From Chitinophagales bacterium (GTDB lineage Bacteria; Bacteroidota; Bacteroidia; Chitinophagales; Saprospiraceae): 64,000 nt of DNA. The notes beneath the pieces were generated by a model, which saw only the letters and a program-made list of their open reading frames with translations, searched no databases and was not told the DNA's origin. The position numbers and the translations under genes are program-made. Where the stretch lies: NCBI GenBank assembly GCA_013299105.1, contig JAAFJY010000030.1, positions 1 through 64,000 on the forward strand. The letters run 5' to 3'. Every line of letters begins with the position of its first letter. Position 1 is the first letter of the stretch. Shown piece by piece: positions 1-8,457 of the stretch.

Positions 1-80
1 CAATGTCAGCATCGCTGATATTTAGAGTAAGCATGGGTATTTCTGTTTTGCAATCTCAAAAATACTATGTTTACTCTTTT

Positions 81-695
81 TTATATGTCTTTTGCACAAA
101 ACTTATTGTGGCCGAGTATAACTCCAGTGATGTAGCTGCTATGAATGAAGCACCCAGCACCTTTCATAGTCGCATAGAATTTTTTGAGGGTGAAAATGTT
201 GTCTTGTACTCTTTTTTCGTCATTTCCTACAAAATCGGCAATGGCCATTTCGTATTCATCGATCAAAATGACGACCTCTTTTTCTTGGCCCAAAACTTCG
301 ATGATGCTGCGAAAAAGTGACACCGGGCCAGAACCAGAAGTGTCGATACCCAGGCCCTTGGCAATTGGCTCCAAGTACATTACAATTCCCTCGGCTAAGG
401 ATTTTGTATCATAATCGATCAGGGTAAAGTCAATTTTTAATACAGGACGCTTTTCTTTTTCCCAATCAATATTGTCGTAAGCCCAGGTATCTTTGAATAA
501 TGCTCTTTCCCCTTGATGAATGGCTTGAATAGTATCCAGCATGAGCGATTTTCCAAAGCGGCGAGGGCGAGTAATGAAATTGTGTTTGCCTTGTTGCATC
601 AATTCGTAGATCTTTTCAGTCTTATCTACATAGATCACATTTTCATTGCTGAAATGAGAGAAGTGCTGCGCACCAATTCCTAATTTTTTTCTCAT
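81..695 (-). pseudogene. AAA-ATPase-like protein (PF09820 type), 3'-truncated
   Basis: The first 170 residues look like the N-terminal half of the AAA-ATPase-like/PD-(D/E)XK nuclease family common in Bacteroidota: an early YVDKTEKIYELM segment, TRPRRFGKSLMLDT as Walker A (about residues 42-55) and VVILIDEYEMAI as Walker B (about 145-156). Family members are usually about 520 residues, but this frame stops at 204, just after an ITGV segment that normally leads into the middle of the protein. Fragments such as TLNISDAD appear in another frame in bases 1-50, so a frameshift followed by decay is likely. The function of the family is not established. The gene may continue left of the window, so truncation is inferred from the early stop. 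Confidence 0.6.
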
Positions 696-741
696 TATTC
701 TTCTGATTTATTGCTGAATAGGTTGCTATATATCATTCCCC

Positions 742-1893
742 CTACCGCGGCTCCCTCAACTCCTCCCAGCCACCTAGCAGCCCGGCGTAGGCATCCATCA
801 TTTGCCTAGACAGGGACTCGCCATTGAATTTTTGGGCGTGGGCATAGCCTGCACTGGTCATTTTTTTGCGCAGGGCTTCGTCAGTCAGGGTTTTGCTGAT
901 GCCTGCGGCGATGCTGTCGGGGCTGCGCGGATCGACCAGCATGGCATCGGGGCCAGCGGCTTCGGGCAGGGAAGACAAGTTGGAACTCAAAACCGGGGTG
1001 CCACTGCACAAAGCTTCCAAAATTGGGATGCCAAAACCTTCGTAGAGCGAAGGATAAATGAACAAACGGGCTTGTTGGTAAAGGGCGGGGAGGTCCTCGT
1101 TGTCAACCTGCACGAATTGCACTTGTTTTTCGATGCGCTGCTCGCGCAGGTATTGCAGGACTTTGTTTTTGTAGGTCTGGCCTTCACCCACCACCACCAG
1201 GGGCAATTGCAAATCAGCGGGCAGTAATTGTATGGCCTGAACGATGCCTAGCAGGTTTTTGCGCTCATTCACACTGCCTACATTGAGCAGGAACTCGCTG
1301 GGCAAGTGGTATTTTTTCAGGGTTTGTTCGATGAGTTTTTTGGATTTTTCCTGCTGAAAGCGCTCGTCGCAAGACTGGTAAATGACCTGGATTTTTTCAG
1401 GTGCGATGCCATAAAAATTGACGATGTCGTTTTTGGTGCTTTCGCTGATGGCCACCACCAGGTCGGCGTGCTGGCAGGCGTACTTGAATTTGGAATCGTA
1501 CACCAGGCGGTCGAAAACTGGATAATATTGTGGGTAATATTTAAAAACCAAATCGTGGATCGTCACCACCGTTTTGATGCCAGTACTGCCCAAATCATAA
1601 GGCAATTCATTGCTCAGGCCGTGGTAAAGCTGGATTTTTCGCCGTTTGGCCCTGTATCGCAGGCCATAAGAGCGCCACAATGGCCGTTGGTAGGCAGCAG
1701 GCGTTTCGACGCTGAAAGAAGCGGAAGCGGAAAAAAACTTGGTGTCGGGATTGCGGATTTCGCGGGGGGTAAACAGGAAATAAGCTTGATCTGGATAATA
1801 AAAAGCAAGGTTCCTCAGCAAGGTACGACTGTAATTGCCCAAGCCTGTAAAGTTTTGAAAAAGCCGTTTTGCGTCGTAACCGATGCGGATCAT
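742..1893 (-). CDS. Glycosyltransferase family 1 (GT4-type)
   Basis: A 383-residue GT-B-fold glycosyltransferase that should move a sugar from a nucleotide-sugar to a glycan or lipid acceptor in the cytoplasm. The N-terminal domain (residues 1-170) begins IRIGYDAKRLFQNFTGLGNY. The C-terminal donor-binding domain carries LNVGSVNERKN and the EX7E motif in EGFGIPILEAL (about residues 285-300), followed by GTPVLSSN. Length is normal for the family. It is alone, with the truncated ATPase downstream and a repeat-rich gap upstream. Donor and acceptor cannot be told from sequence. The product resembles mannosyl- or rhamnosyl-transferases of polysaccharide loci, but no such locus is present here. Confidence 0.85.
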   Translation of the reverse strand: MIRIGYDAKRLFQNFTGLGNYSRTLLRNLAFYYPDQAYFLFTPREIRNPDTKFFSASASFSVETPAAYQRPLWRSYGLRYRAKRRKIQLYHGLSNELPYDLGSTGIKTVVTIHDLVFKYYPQYYPVFDRLVYDSKFKYACQHADLVVAISESTKNDIVNFYGIAPEKIQVIYQSCDERFQQEKSKKLIEQTLKKYHLPSEFLLNVGSVNERKNLLGIVQAIQLLPADLQLPLVVVGEGQTYKNKVLQYLREQRIEKQVQFVQVDNEDLPALYQQARLFIYPSLYEGFGIPILEALCSGTPVLSSNLSSLPEAAGPDAMLVDPRSPDSIAAGISKTLTDEALRKKMTSAGYAHAQKFNGESLSRQMMDAYAGLLGGWEELREPR

Positions 1894-1916
1894 AGCCTAA
1901 TTGATAAGCCACAAAA

Positions 1917-2030
1917 AAATATACCAAATCGCAACTGCGTTGCCCCGCTATCGCGTGGCCATTTTTGCACGCGGATGACGCGGATGACGCAGATTTTCGC
2001 GGATTTCCAGCATGACGTTGACACCCGTTG
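1917..2030. repeat. Partial copy of repeat family R1 (nonad core)
   Basis: This 319-bp gap between the glycosyltransferase start and the iscA stop holds an internal piece of the R1 family seen complete at 16377, 46545 and 60734. The shared words are TACCAAATCGCAACTGCGTTGCCCC and TTTCCAGCATGACGTTGAC. The middle contains tandem 9-bp units (GCGGATGAC twice). The left inverted terminus is damaged and the right one is missing. Confidence 0.6.
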
Positions 2031-2146
2031 AGCAATAAGTCCCAGAAAAATGGTGCATAATAATTTTGACACTTTACTGATTGGGTAGGTGCACACCAAC
2101 TAGAACAGCTTTTTTGAAGCGTTCAAATCAAAATGTAATGCTAATA

Positions 2147-2186
2147 AAAAATCTCTGGTAAACACATAGGTCCACCAGAGATTTTT
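2147..2186 (-). terminator. Rho-independent terminator of the isc operon
   Basis: A perfect 13-bp stem, AAAAATCTCTGGT pairing with ACCAGAGATTTTT, with a 14-base loop. On the minus strand it ends in a run of T and lies just after the iscA stop codon, so it should end the iscS-iscU-iscA transcript. The A-flanked stem could also act in the other direction, but no plus-strand gene enters it. Confidence 0.8.
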
Positions 2187-2212
2187 GCGAGATGTTTTTC
2201 CAAACGCAAACT

Positions 2213-2539
2213 TTACACGGCAAAGCTCTCGCCACAACCACAGGTACGGGATGCGTTGGGATTCTGGAAGTAAAAACCCTTGCCTTCCAAGCCCGCCGAG
2301 AACTCCAGCGTAGAGTTGAAGAGGTACAAGAAGCTTTTCAGGTCGGTTACCACCTTTACACCATTGTGCTCAAACACCTGGTCATTGGGCTTCGAGTCAG
2401 AGTCGAAATCCATTTGATAACTCAGACCCGAACAGCCACCGCTAGTCACTGAAACCCTTACGAAACAATCGGAGGGGATGGTCCCAGTGGCGCGAATTTC
2501 ATCGATGCGTTGTTTTGCGCTGTCAGCTACAAATAACAT
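2213..2539 (-). CDS. iscA: HesB/IscA family iron-sulfur carrier
   Basis: A 108-residue A-type carrier that takes up Fe-S clusters or iron and passes them to apo-proteins. The three conserved cysteines are visible: one in SGGCSGLSYQMDF (about residue 36) and the pair in TCGCGESF at the C-terminus. The ATG at 2539 is chosen because the family begins at MLFVADSAK; an upstream TTG would add nine residues with no family support. It is the third gene of a tight isc-type operon after iscS and iscU, with a strong terminator directly behind it. It could equally be called ErpA or SufA; the neighbours favour an Isc role. Confidence 0.88.
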   Translation of the reverse strand: MLFVADSAKQRIDEIRATGTIPSDCFVRVSVTSGGCSGLSYQMDFDSDSKPNDQVFEHNGVKVVTDLKSFLYLFNSTLEFSAGLEGKGFYFQNPNASRTCGCGESFAV

Positions 2540-2611
2540 GGTTGAGATATTACAAGGACCTTGCAATCAAACATGTGCTCGATTGCAAGGCCATAGTTTT
2601 TGTAAAACCAA

Positions 2612-3028
2612 TTAGTGGTGAGCCTCCACGGCGGCCGTTACTTCCAGGCCATTTTTTTGCTGGTAGTCGGCAATTGCACTGCGGATGGCGTCTTCGGCCA
2701 ATACAGAACAGTGGATTTTCACGGGCGGCAGGGCCAGTTCTTCCACGATGTCCATGTTGTCGATGGTCAAAGCCTGGTCAATGCTCTTGCCTTTGAGCCA
2801 CTCGGTAGCCAAAGAAGAAGAAGCGATGGCCGAGCCACAACCGAAAGTCTTGAACTTGGCATCAACGATGGTCTGGGTGCTTGGGTCCACCTCGATTTGC
2901 AGGCGCATTACGTCGCCGCATTCAGGAGCACCTACCAAACCAGTGCCAACATTGCTGCTCGCTTTGTCGAGCGTACCCACGTTGCGTGGATTTTTGAAGT
3001 GTTCGAGAACTTTATCTGAATAAGCCAT
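2612..3028 (-). CDS. iscU: Fe-S cluster assembly scaffold IscU
   Basis: A 138-residue scaffold on which sulfur from IscS and iron are assembled into a [2Fe-2S] cluster. The start MAYSDKVLEHFKNPRNVGT is typical. All three cluster ligands are present: Cys in GAPECGDVM, Cys in FKTFGCGSAIASSS and Cys in LPPVKIHCSVLAEDAI. The last is the LPPVK motif that in other bacteria is bound by the HscA chaperone. It lies between iscS (43 bp upstream) and iscA (72 bp downstream). No hscA, hscB, fdx or iscR is seen near, so this is a reduced isc cluster. Confidence 0.95.
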   Translation of the reverse strand: MAYSDKVLEHFKNPRNVGTLDKASSNVGTGLVGAPECGDVMRLQIEVDPSTQTIVDAKFKTFGCGSAIASSSLATEWLKGKSIDQALTIDNMDIVEELALPPVKIHCSVLAEDAIRSAIADYQQKNGLEVTAAVEAHH

Positions 3029-3071
3029 GATGCTTTAGTTTTTGCAGTTAACAAATTAGATTAGCAACTGA

Positions 3072-4298
3072 TTAATGCTCTTGCCAAATCACTGAATTGA
3101 GGTCAATGCCCTCTTTGTACATTTCCCAGATTGGGCTCAAGTCGCGCATGTGGTTCACCCCAGCGCTAACTTTGTCCACCACGTAGTCGATGTCTTCATC
3201 CGAAGTGAAGCGACCCAGGCTGAAACGCAGTGAGGAGTGCGCCAAATCGTCGCCCAAACCCAAGGCCACCAATACATATGAAGGCTCCAATGAGGCGGAG
3301 GTACAGGCAGAACCCGAAGACAAAGCAATGTTTTGATTGAACGTCATCATCAGCCCTTCGCCTTCTACGTGCTTGAAGGAAATGTTGGTCACGTGAGGCA
3401 TGCGGCTGTTGACGTTGCCATTCACGTACACCTCTTCGAGGCTATTTTTGAAAGCGGCTTCCAGGCGGTCGCGCATTTTGCTCAAGCGCTCTGCGTCTTG
3501 GAACATTTCAGCTTTGGCAATTTCAGCAGCCTTGCCAAAACCTACGATACCAGGTACGTTAAGGGTACCAGAGCGCATGCCGCGCTCGTGACCACCGCCG
3601 TCCATTTGGGCAGTTACCTTCACGCGTGGGCTTTTGCGGCTCACGTACAAGGCTCCAACTCCTTTTGGACCATACATTTTGTGGCTGGTAAAGGCCATCA
3701 GGTGTACGCCCGTTTCTTTGGGATTTACGGGGATTTTACCAACCGCTTGTACGGCGTCGCTGAAGAACAAAACGCCTTTGCGGGCACAAATCTCCCCGAT
3801 TTCTTTCATCGGCTGGATCACACCCGTTTCATTGTTGGCCCACATCACCGACACCAAGATGGTATTGGGTTTGATGGCAGCTTCCAATTCGCCCAAGTCA
3901 ATTAAGCCATCACCTTTTACGTCGAGGTAGGTAACTTCAGCACCTTCTTTTTCCAATTTTTTGCACGTGTCCAAAACGGCTTTGTGCTCAGTTTTGACGG
4001 TAATGATGTGATTACCCTTGCTATGGTACATCTCAAACACGCCTTTGATCGCCAAGTTATCGGCTTCGGTAGCTCCAGAAGTGAAAATGATTTCCTTGGG
4101 ATCAACATTGATCAGGGCAGCAATTTGCTCGCGGGCATAATCAACGGCCTCTTCAGCTTCCCAGCCAAAAGGGTGGTTGCGGCTGGCAGCGTTGCCTGGC
4201 ATTTGGTAAAAATATGGCAGCATCGCCTCCACGACGCGAGGGTCTGTGGGGGTGGTGGCGTTGTTGTCCAGGTAAACGCGGCGTGTATCCTTCGTCAT
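3072..4298 (-). CDS. iscS: Cysteine desulfurase IscS
   Basis: A 408-residue pyridoxal-phosphate enzyme that takes sulfur from cysteine and delivers it to IscU and to tRNA-thiolation partners. Visible features are the start [14 protein letters not shown], the PLP lysine in [13 protein letters not shown] (about residue 210) and the catalytic loop cysteine in [10 protein letters not shown], with the length typical of group I NifS/IscS proteins. The ATG at 4298 is chosen: 28 extra upstream codons are open but contain no family sequence and run over a good -7 box. The gene leads iscS-iscU-iscA. Confidence 0.95.
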   Translation of the reverse strand: MTKDTRRVYLDNNATTPTDPRVVEAMLPYFYQMPGNAASRNHPFGWEAEEAVDYAREQIAALINVDPKEIIFTSGATEADNLAIKGVFEMYHSKGNHIITVKTEHKAVLDTCKKLEKEGAEVTYLDVKGDGLIDLGELEAAIKPNTILVSVMWANNETGVIQPMKEIGEICARKGVLFFSDAVQAVGKIPVNPKETGVHLMAFTSHKMYGPKGVGALYVSRKSPRVKVTAQMDGGGHERGMRSGTLNVPGIVGFGKAAEIAKAEMFQDAERLSKMRDRLEAAFKNSLEEVYVNGNVNSRMPHVTNISFKHVEGEGLMMTFNQNIALSSGSACTSASLEPSYVLVALGLGDDLAHSSLRFSLGRFTSDEDIDYVVDKVSAGVNHMRDLSPIWEMYKEGIDLNSVIWQEH

Positions 4299-4341
4299 CC
4301 TTGGTTTATTTAGATTGAATCTACTTTGAAATAAGGTCACG

Positions 4342-4349
4342 CAAAGATA
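4342..4349 (-). promoter_or_regulatory. Candidate -7 box for iscS
   Basis: On the minus strand TATCTTTG matches the Bacteroidota -7 consensus TAnnTTTG exactly, 43 bp upstream of the iscS ATG. The expected TTTG about 19 bp further up is replaced by a T-run, so only half the promoter is convincing. Confidence 0.4.
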
Positions 4350-4597
4350 ACCATTGCCTCGGAAAAAAGTTCGTTGTGACAATAGAATTTGAAGAAAAAG
4401 ATTGTACTAACCGAGCGTAAATACTACCCGAAAGCAAACCGCCTGTTTTGATATCGAAACTTAGGTGGTCAACAGCTTGCTGGATAATTTTACCACGACA
4501 AAATCCCCGCGTGGGGACTGCGAAAAAATAAAGTACTGAAAACTTCGGCGAAAGGTGGGTGGTCTTAACAATAGAGCGAGGTGTTTTTTCTGAACCA

Positions 4598-4715
4598 CAT
4601 TTTTTGTCTAAAGCAGAATTTTCAGGATTGCAGAATTACAGAATTACTTGCGTGGTGTTGACCCAAACAAGAATTTTAAAGAATTAGAGAATTTGGCCCA
4701 CTTTCACGCCAAGGC
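4598..4715. repeat. Dispersed repeat R4, copy 1
   Basis: The 4299-4991 gap holds no gene. In it lies a copy of a dispersed repeat also found at 21586-21690 and, inverted, at about 24917-24995. The copies share TTTTTTGTCTAAA, several 8-bp units of the type GCAGAATT, then ACTTGCGTGGTGTTG and AAAGAATTAGAGAATT. The octads vary in number and sequence between copies while the flanks are kept. Confidence 0.6.
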
Positions 4716-4809
4716 GTAGCACGACGCACAGTCATGAACGCTTCTTGTTCAACATAAAAATCAAAAAACTCTCAGCCACTGAAACTTTTCCGAAGTTTTC
4801 AGCAATTTT

Positions 4810-4919
4810 AAATTTCAAAAATCTCAAACCGTGCAAACGAGAACCTGAAATTGGGACAAATTTCCCCAGCGAGCCCCCTCAAATCATATGTTGTAAGTCG
4901 TACCTCGTCTATCGTATGT
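4810..4919 (-). repeat. Heptad-array element (copy H1)
   Basis: Read on the minus strand this runs from the downstream side of the TlpA-like gene: heptads related to ATACGAT and ACTTACA, then GAGGGGGCTCGCTGGGGA, about 45 bases, then GTTTGCACGGTTTGAG. The same order of array, GGGGCTCGC box and CACGGTTTGG box is seen at 9713, 16160, 19355, 25338 and 43929. Confidence 0.6.
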
Positions 4920-4991
4920 AAAAAACAGGATAAACAAGCCAGCACTCAAGTTACTGAATCAGCGGCCCATAGGCAAACATCCAATTGCTCC

Positions 4992-5495
4992 TCACTTCCC
5001 CTTCAAAGCCTTCAATTTTTTCTCCAACTCCAGTTCATCGCCGCTTACATAACCAGAGTGCTCGTACACGATATTGCCCTTGGCGTCTACCACGTAAGTT
5101 TGTGGCACCGCAGGGAAATTCAAAGCCGCTTTCAACTGGCCTGCGGCATCGCTCAGAATGATGTACTCCCAGCCTTTGGTAGCCACCATCGGTTTCACCT
5201 TGGGCAATTCGCGCTGGGTATCGATGGTGATGGCGAGGATTTGTACGTTGTAGTCTTTTTGCCAATCGCTGTATACCTCAGCAATCGCATCCAGTTCTTT
5301 TTTGCAAGGTGCGCACCAGGTAGCCCAAAAACTCAAGATGGTGATCTTGCCTTTGCCCACATAATCTTTCAGCGAAACACTCTTGCCTTCTAGGGTTTTG
5401 AGGGTCGCATCGGGCAGGGCTTTGCCGTTTTGGGCACTCAGAGAAATGCCACTAATTGTCAAGACGGCGATAAGTAAGTATTTCAAAGACTTCAT
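4992..5495 (-). CDS. TlpA-like periplasmic thiol-disulfide oxidoreductase
   Basis: A 167-residue secreted thioredoxin-fold protein. Residues 1-21 (MKSLKYLLIAVLTISGISLSA) are a signal peptide. The active site WATWCAPCKKEL holds the redox pair with a CAPC spacing, and FPAVPQTYVVDAKGNIV holds the cis-proline region. It should reduce disulfides outside the cytoplasm, for instance in cytochrome maturation or outer-membrane proteins. It is transcribed away from the DUF6029/Omp28 pair (5607-8203); the three are a recurring neighbourhood in Bacteroidota, which is recalled rather than tested. The substrate is unknown. Confidence 0.85.
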   Translation of the reverse strand: MKSLKYLLIAVLTISGISLSAQNGKALPDATLKTLEGKSVSLKDYVGKGKITILSFWATWCAPCKKELDAIAEVYSDWQKDYNVQILAITIDTQRELPKVKPMVATKGWEYIILSDAAGQLKAALNFPAVPQTYVVDAKGNIVYEHSGYVSGDELELEKKLKALKGK

Positions 5496-5606
5496 GGTCG
5501 AGCTTTTTAGATAAATTTGAGCGAGTTATTTCGCGGTCCAAAAATAACGGCAAAAAAATCAGCAGCGTATTTGACCGTGCAAATTGTCATGTTCCTAACG
5601 TTTCCT

Positions 5607-7304
5607 ATGATTAGATTATCCACTTATTTCCCTATTGGCCTCTGTTTATTGCTTTTCTTGCAAGCCTTGGTTTTACAAGCCCAGGATGCTGAAAAGCCCA
5701 GCGGTGGCCAACTCAATGGTAGTTTGCAAGCCAATGCCAACTTTTTCATCCGCGATTCATTGATCGGTGCAGCCAATATTCCGCAGTACGACCGCCAAAA
5801 GTACGGTGCCGATCTTTGGCTCAACCTCAATTACAGCAACTGGGGCTTTGACTTTGGCTTCCGCTTCGATGTGTTCAACAACTCCAACCTGCTCAACCCC
5901 ACCGATTCGTACACCGACCAGGGCATTGGCATGTGGTTTGTGAAAAAACAAGTCGATAAATTGGGCATCCACGCGGGGTTCATTTACGACCAGATCGGCA
6001 GTGGCATCATTTTTCGCGCTTTTGAGGAAAGACCACTCTTGATCGACAACGCCCTGGTGGGCCTGAAAGTCGATTACGCCCTGGGTCCCAATTGGAAAGT
6101 CAAAGCCTTCACCGGGCGACAAAAGCAACAGTTTACCCTGTACCGCTCGATCATCAAGGGCCTGAGTGTGGATGGCTTTGTGGGCAAAGAGAACTCCAAT
6201 TGGTCCATCGCCCCGGGTTTTGGCATTGTGAACCGCACCATCGACGACCAATCGATGAACAACCTGGTGGCGTCTTTGAATACTTACCAGGAGCAGTACG
6301 TGTTTGTGCCCAAATACAACGCCTACGCCTTTTCGGCCTACAATACCCTCACCAACGGCAACTGGACCTGGTACCTGGAAGGCGCTTACAAAACCGCCGA
6401 TACCCAAAACGACCCTTTTGCCGTGACCGAAATAAATGGAGAAGAAATCATTGGCGACCGCTTCATCAGCAAGCCTGGTTCGGTCTTGTACAGCAACTTG
6501 AGCTACGCTGCCAATAAATTTGGCCTGAGCGTGGAGGGCAAGCGCACCCAAAATTTCAGCTTCCGCACCCGCCCGCAGGAGCAGATCAACCGGGGGACCA
6601 TCAATTTTTTGCCGCCGATGGCCCGTTCCAACACTTATCGCCTGACCAGCCGCTACAACGCCGCTACCCAGGAATTGGGTGAATGGGCTTTTCAGGCTGA
6701 CGCAAAAATTGCGCCTAGCAAAAAATTGAGCTTCAACCTCAATTTTTCCAACATCACCAAACTGGACCAAACCCTGCTGTACCGCGAAATTTATGCCGAA
6801 ATGCAGCTCAAAATCCAGAAAAAATGGATCATCCTGGGCGGAGTCCAGCGCCAGGAATACAACCAGGAAGTGTATGAATTCAAGCCCAACGTGCCCCTGG
6901 TACAGACCATCACCCCCTTTGTGGATGTTTTGTACAAGTTCAGTCCCCGCAAAGCCCTGCGTTTTGAAGCCCAGTACATGAACATGGTCAATGACAAAGC
7001 CGTGAACCTGGGGGCCGACTATGGTTCCTGGGCCTTCGCCCTGCTGGAGATGACGATGGCCCCCAACTGGACCTTCACCCTCTCCGACATGTACAACGCA
7101 GCCCCGGGCCGCGAAAGCCCCATCGAAAAAGGCGAACGCAAGGCCCTGCACTACCCCCGGGTGGACGTTTTTTACACCGTCAATGCGAACCGTTTTTCTC
7201 TTTCTTATGTAAAACAAGTGGAAGGGGTGGTCTGTACTGGCGGCATTTGTCGTTTGGAGCCCGCCTTCAGCGGATTCAAGATGACCTTGAGTTCTACTTT
7301 TTAA
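5607..7304 (+). CDS. DUF6029-like outer-membrane protein
   Basis: A 565-residue exported protein. The ATG at 5607 starts a clear signal peptide (MIRLSTYFPIGLCLLLFLQ, cleavage after ALVLQAQ). An upstream start would put 30 charged residues before it. The body is rich in alternating aromatic and polar residues (NYSNWGFDFGFRFDVFNNS), typical of beta-barrel strands, and ends in FKMTLSSTF with a terminal Phe, a usual outer-membrane signature. I recognise it as DUF6029-like; its function is not known. The Omp28-like lipoprotein gene follows after 71 bp that contain a heptad array. Confidence 0.65.
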   Translation: MIRLSTYFPIGLCLLLFLQALVLQAQDAEKPSGGQLNGSLQANANFFIRDSLIGAANIPQYDRQKYGADLWLNLNYSNWGFDFGFRFDVFNNSNLLNPTDSYTDQGIGMWFVKKQVDKLGIHAGFIYDQIGSGIIFRAFEERPLLIDNALVGLKVDYALGPNWKVKAFTGRQKQQFTLYRSIIKGLSVDGFVGKENSNWSIAPGFGIVNRTIDDQSMNNLVASLNTYQEQYVFVPKYNAYAFSAYNTLTNGNWTWYLEGAYKTADTQNDPFAVTEINGEEIIGDRFISKPGSVLYSNLSYAANKFGLSVEGKRTQNFSFRTRPQEQINRGTINFLPPMARSNTYRLTSRYNAATQELGEWAFQADAKIAPSKKLSFNLNFSNITKLDQTLLYREIYAEMQLKIQKKWIILGGVQRQEYNQEVYEFKPNVPLVQTITPFVDVLYKFSPRKALRFEAQYMNMVNDKAVNLGADYGSWAFALLEMTMAPNWTFTLSDMYNAAPGRESPIEKGERKALHYPRVDVFYTVNANRFSLSYVKQVEGVVCTGGICRLEPAFSGFKMTLSSTF

Positions 7305-7328
7305 GTCAACATCATGATGGCCAAATGA

Positions 7329-7361
7329 TCTATCGTAAATCGTATGTCGTCTATCGTATGT
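7329..7361. repeat. Short heptad array H2
   Basis: Four to five 7-bp units of the type TCGTATG/TCGTAAA lie between the DUF6029 gene and the Omp28 gene, ending 14 bp before the Omp28 ATG. It has array sequence only, without the GGGGCTCGC tail. Confidence 0.6.
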
Positions 7362-7375
7362 AAAAAAATACGCCC

Positions 7376-8203
7376 ATGCAAAAAATGAAATCATTACTCG
7401 CCCTGTTATCGCTCTGTTTTTTCCTCTCCTGCGAGGAAATCCCCCCCGTCATCACACCCGTGAAGCCTGGTACGGACCCCAATTCGGTGCCACGCCGCAT
7501 TTTGGTCGAAGAATTCACGGGGGTGCGCTGCGTGAACTGCCCGGCGGGTACGGCGGAGGTGCTCAACTTGAAAGGCATTTACAAGGAGCAACTCATCCCG
7601 GTGGGCATCCATGCGGGTTCATTTGCGCCCCCTTATCCGGATAGCAAACTCGATTTTCGCACCCCGGAGGGCGATGGGATCATCAATTTGCTGGGGCGGC
7701 CATTGGGCTACCCCTCGGCGGTGATCAACCGCAAGAAATTTGAGAATGAATTCGACTTACAGCTCAACCGTGGCCAATGGGCGGGTTTTGTGGCTGCCGA
7801 ACTGGCCCAGGCTCCGGTGGTAGAAGTGCGGGTCGTCAACAATTACAATGTGCTTTCGCGCCAACTCAGCGTGCAAGTGGAAGTAGAACCCCTGCGCTCC
7901 CTGCCCGCTGGCGACCTGCGCCTGAGTGTAATGTTGGCCGAAGACAAGGTGGTGGACGTGCAACTCACCCCCGACGGCAAACAAAGCGATTACAGCCACC
8001 GCCACAACCTGCGCGACATGCTCACCCCATTTGACGGTGAACCCCTCAGCAACGCCTTGGTCGGCGGCAAAAAATGGAATAAAACCTACAACTTCACCCT
8101 ACCTGCGGCTTGGGTGGACAGCAATTGCAGCATCATTGCTTTTGTGCATTTGGGCGGTAGCACCTTGGATGTATTGCAGGCTGCGGAGGGGAAAGTGCGG
8201 TGA
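7376..8203 (+). CDS. Omp28-related lipoprotein with thioredoxin-like motif
   Basis: A 275-residue lipoprotein. The lipobox is LLSLCFFLSC (Cys at about residue 20). The segment VEEFTGVRCVNCPAG carries the CxxC of the Omp28/thioredoxin-like family, and GRPLGYPSAVINRKKF is the region corresponding to the cis-proline. The C-terminal half is a beta-rich domain. It probably faces the periplasm or the cell surface and may exchange disulfides with the TlpA-like protein encoded 1.9 kb away; this is inference. Length is normal for the family (250-300). Confidence 0.75.
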   Translation: MQKMKSLLALLSLCFFLSCEEIPPVITPVKPGTDPNSVPRRILVEEFTGVRCVNCPAGTAEVLNLKGIYKEQLIPVGIHAGSFAPPYPDSKLDFRTPEGDGIINLLGRPLGYPSAVINRKKFENEFDLQLNRGQWAGFVAAELAQAPVVEVRVVNNYNVLSRQLSVQVEVEPLRSLPAGDLRLSVMLAEDKVVDVQLTPDGKQSDYSHRHNLRDMLTPFDGEPLSNALVGGKKWNKTYNFTLPAAWVDSNCSIIAFVHLGGSTLDVLQAAEGKVR

Positions 8204-8220
8204 TTTTTCAGCCTGACATA

Positions 8221-8352
8221 GTTAAGAAGAAGGTGGGCGGATTTGGGGTTAATGAAAAAAGGGCACTACCAGTTTAAGCACCTGCATGAAAGAAAGTTGT
8301 GTTCTTTTTTTGCTAAACCCAAACCTATCCACCTTATTTTTTACGCTCCCTA
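8221..8352. mobile_element. Small inverted-repeat element R3, copy 1 (decayed)
   Basis: About 130 bp between the convergent Omp28 and methyltransferase genes. The right terminus (CTAAACCCAAACCTATCCACC, then TTATTTTTTACGCTCC) is the inverted relative of the left part (AAGGTGGGCGGATTTGGGG). Copies are at 29294 and 46134 and half a copy is near 63236. It carries no coding sequence. The termini match over about 30 bp with gaps, which suggests a non-autonomous transposable element. Confidence 0.6.
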
Positions 8353-8457
8353 AGTATCAAACGTGGGCCCTTTGGCAAAAGAAAATCTGTAGTACACAAT
8401 CCGAAACTCAAAAAACTTGAATCGCCCATCGTTAGGGCCTTTCCCCGCAGGTGACAC

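Noticed and set aside
5757-7394. A 545-codon open frame opposite the DUF6029 gene
   Set aside because: It is an antisense shadow of a GC-rich gene with no domain, signal or start support, while the plus strand has a signal peptide and barrel pattern.
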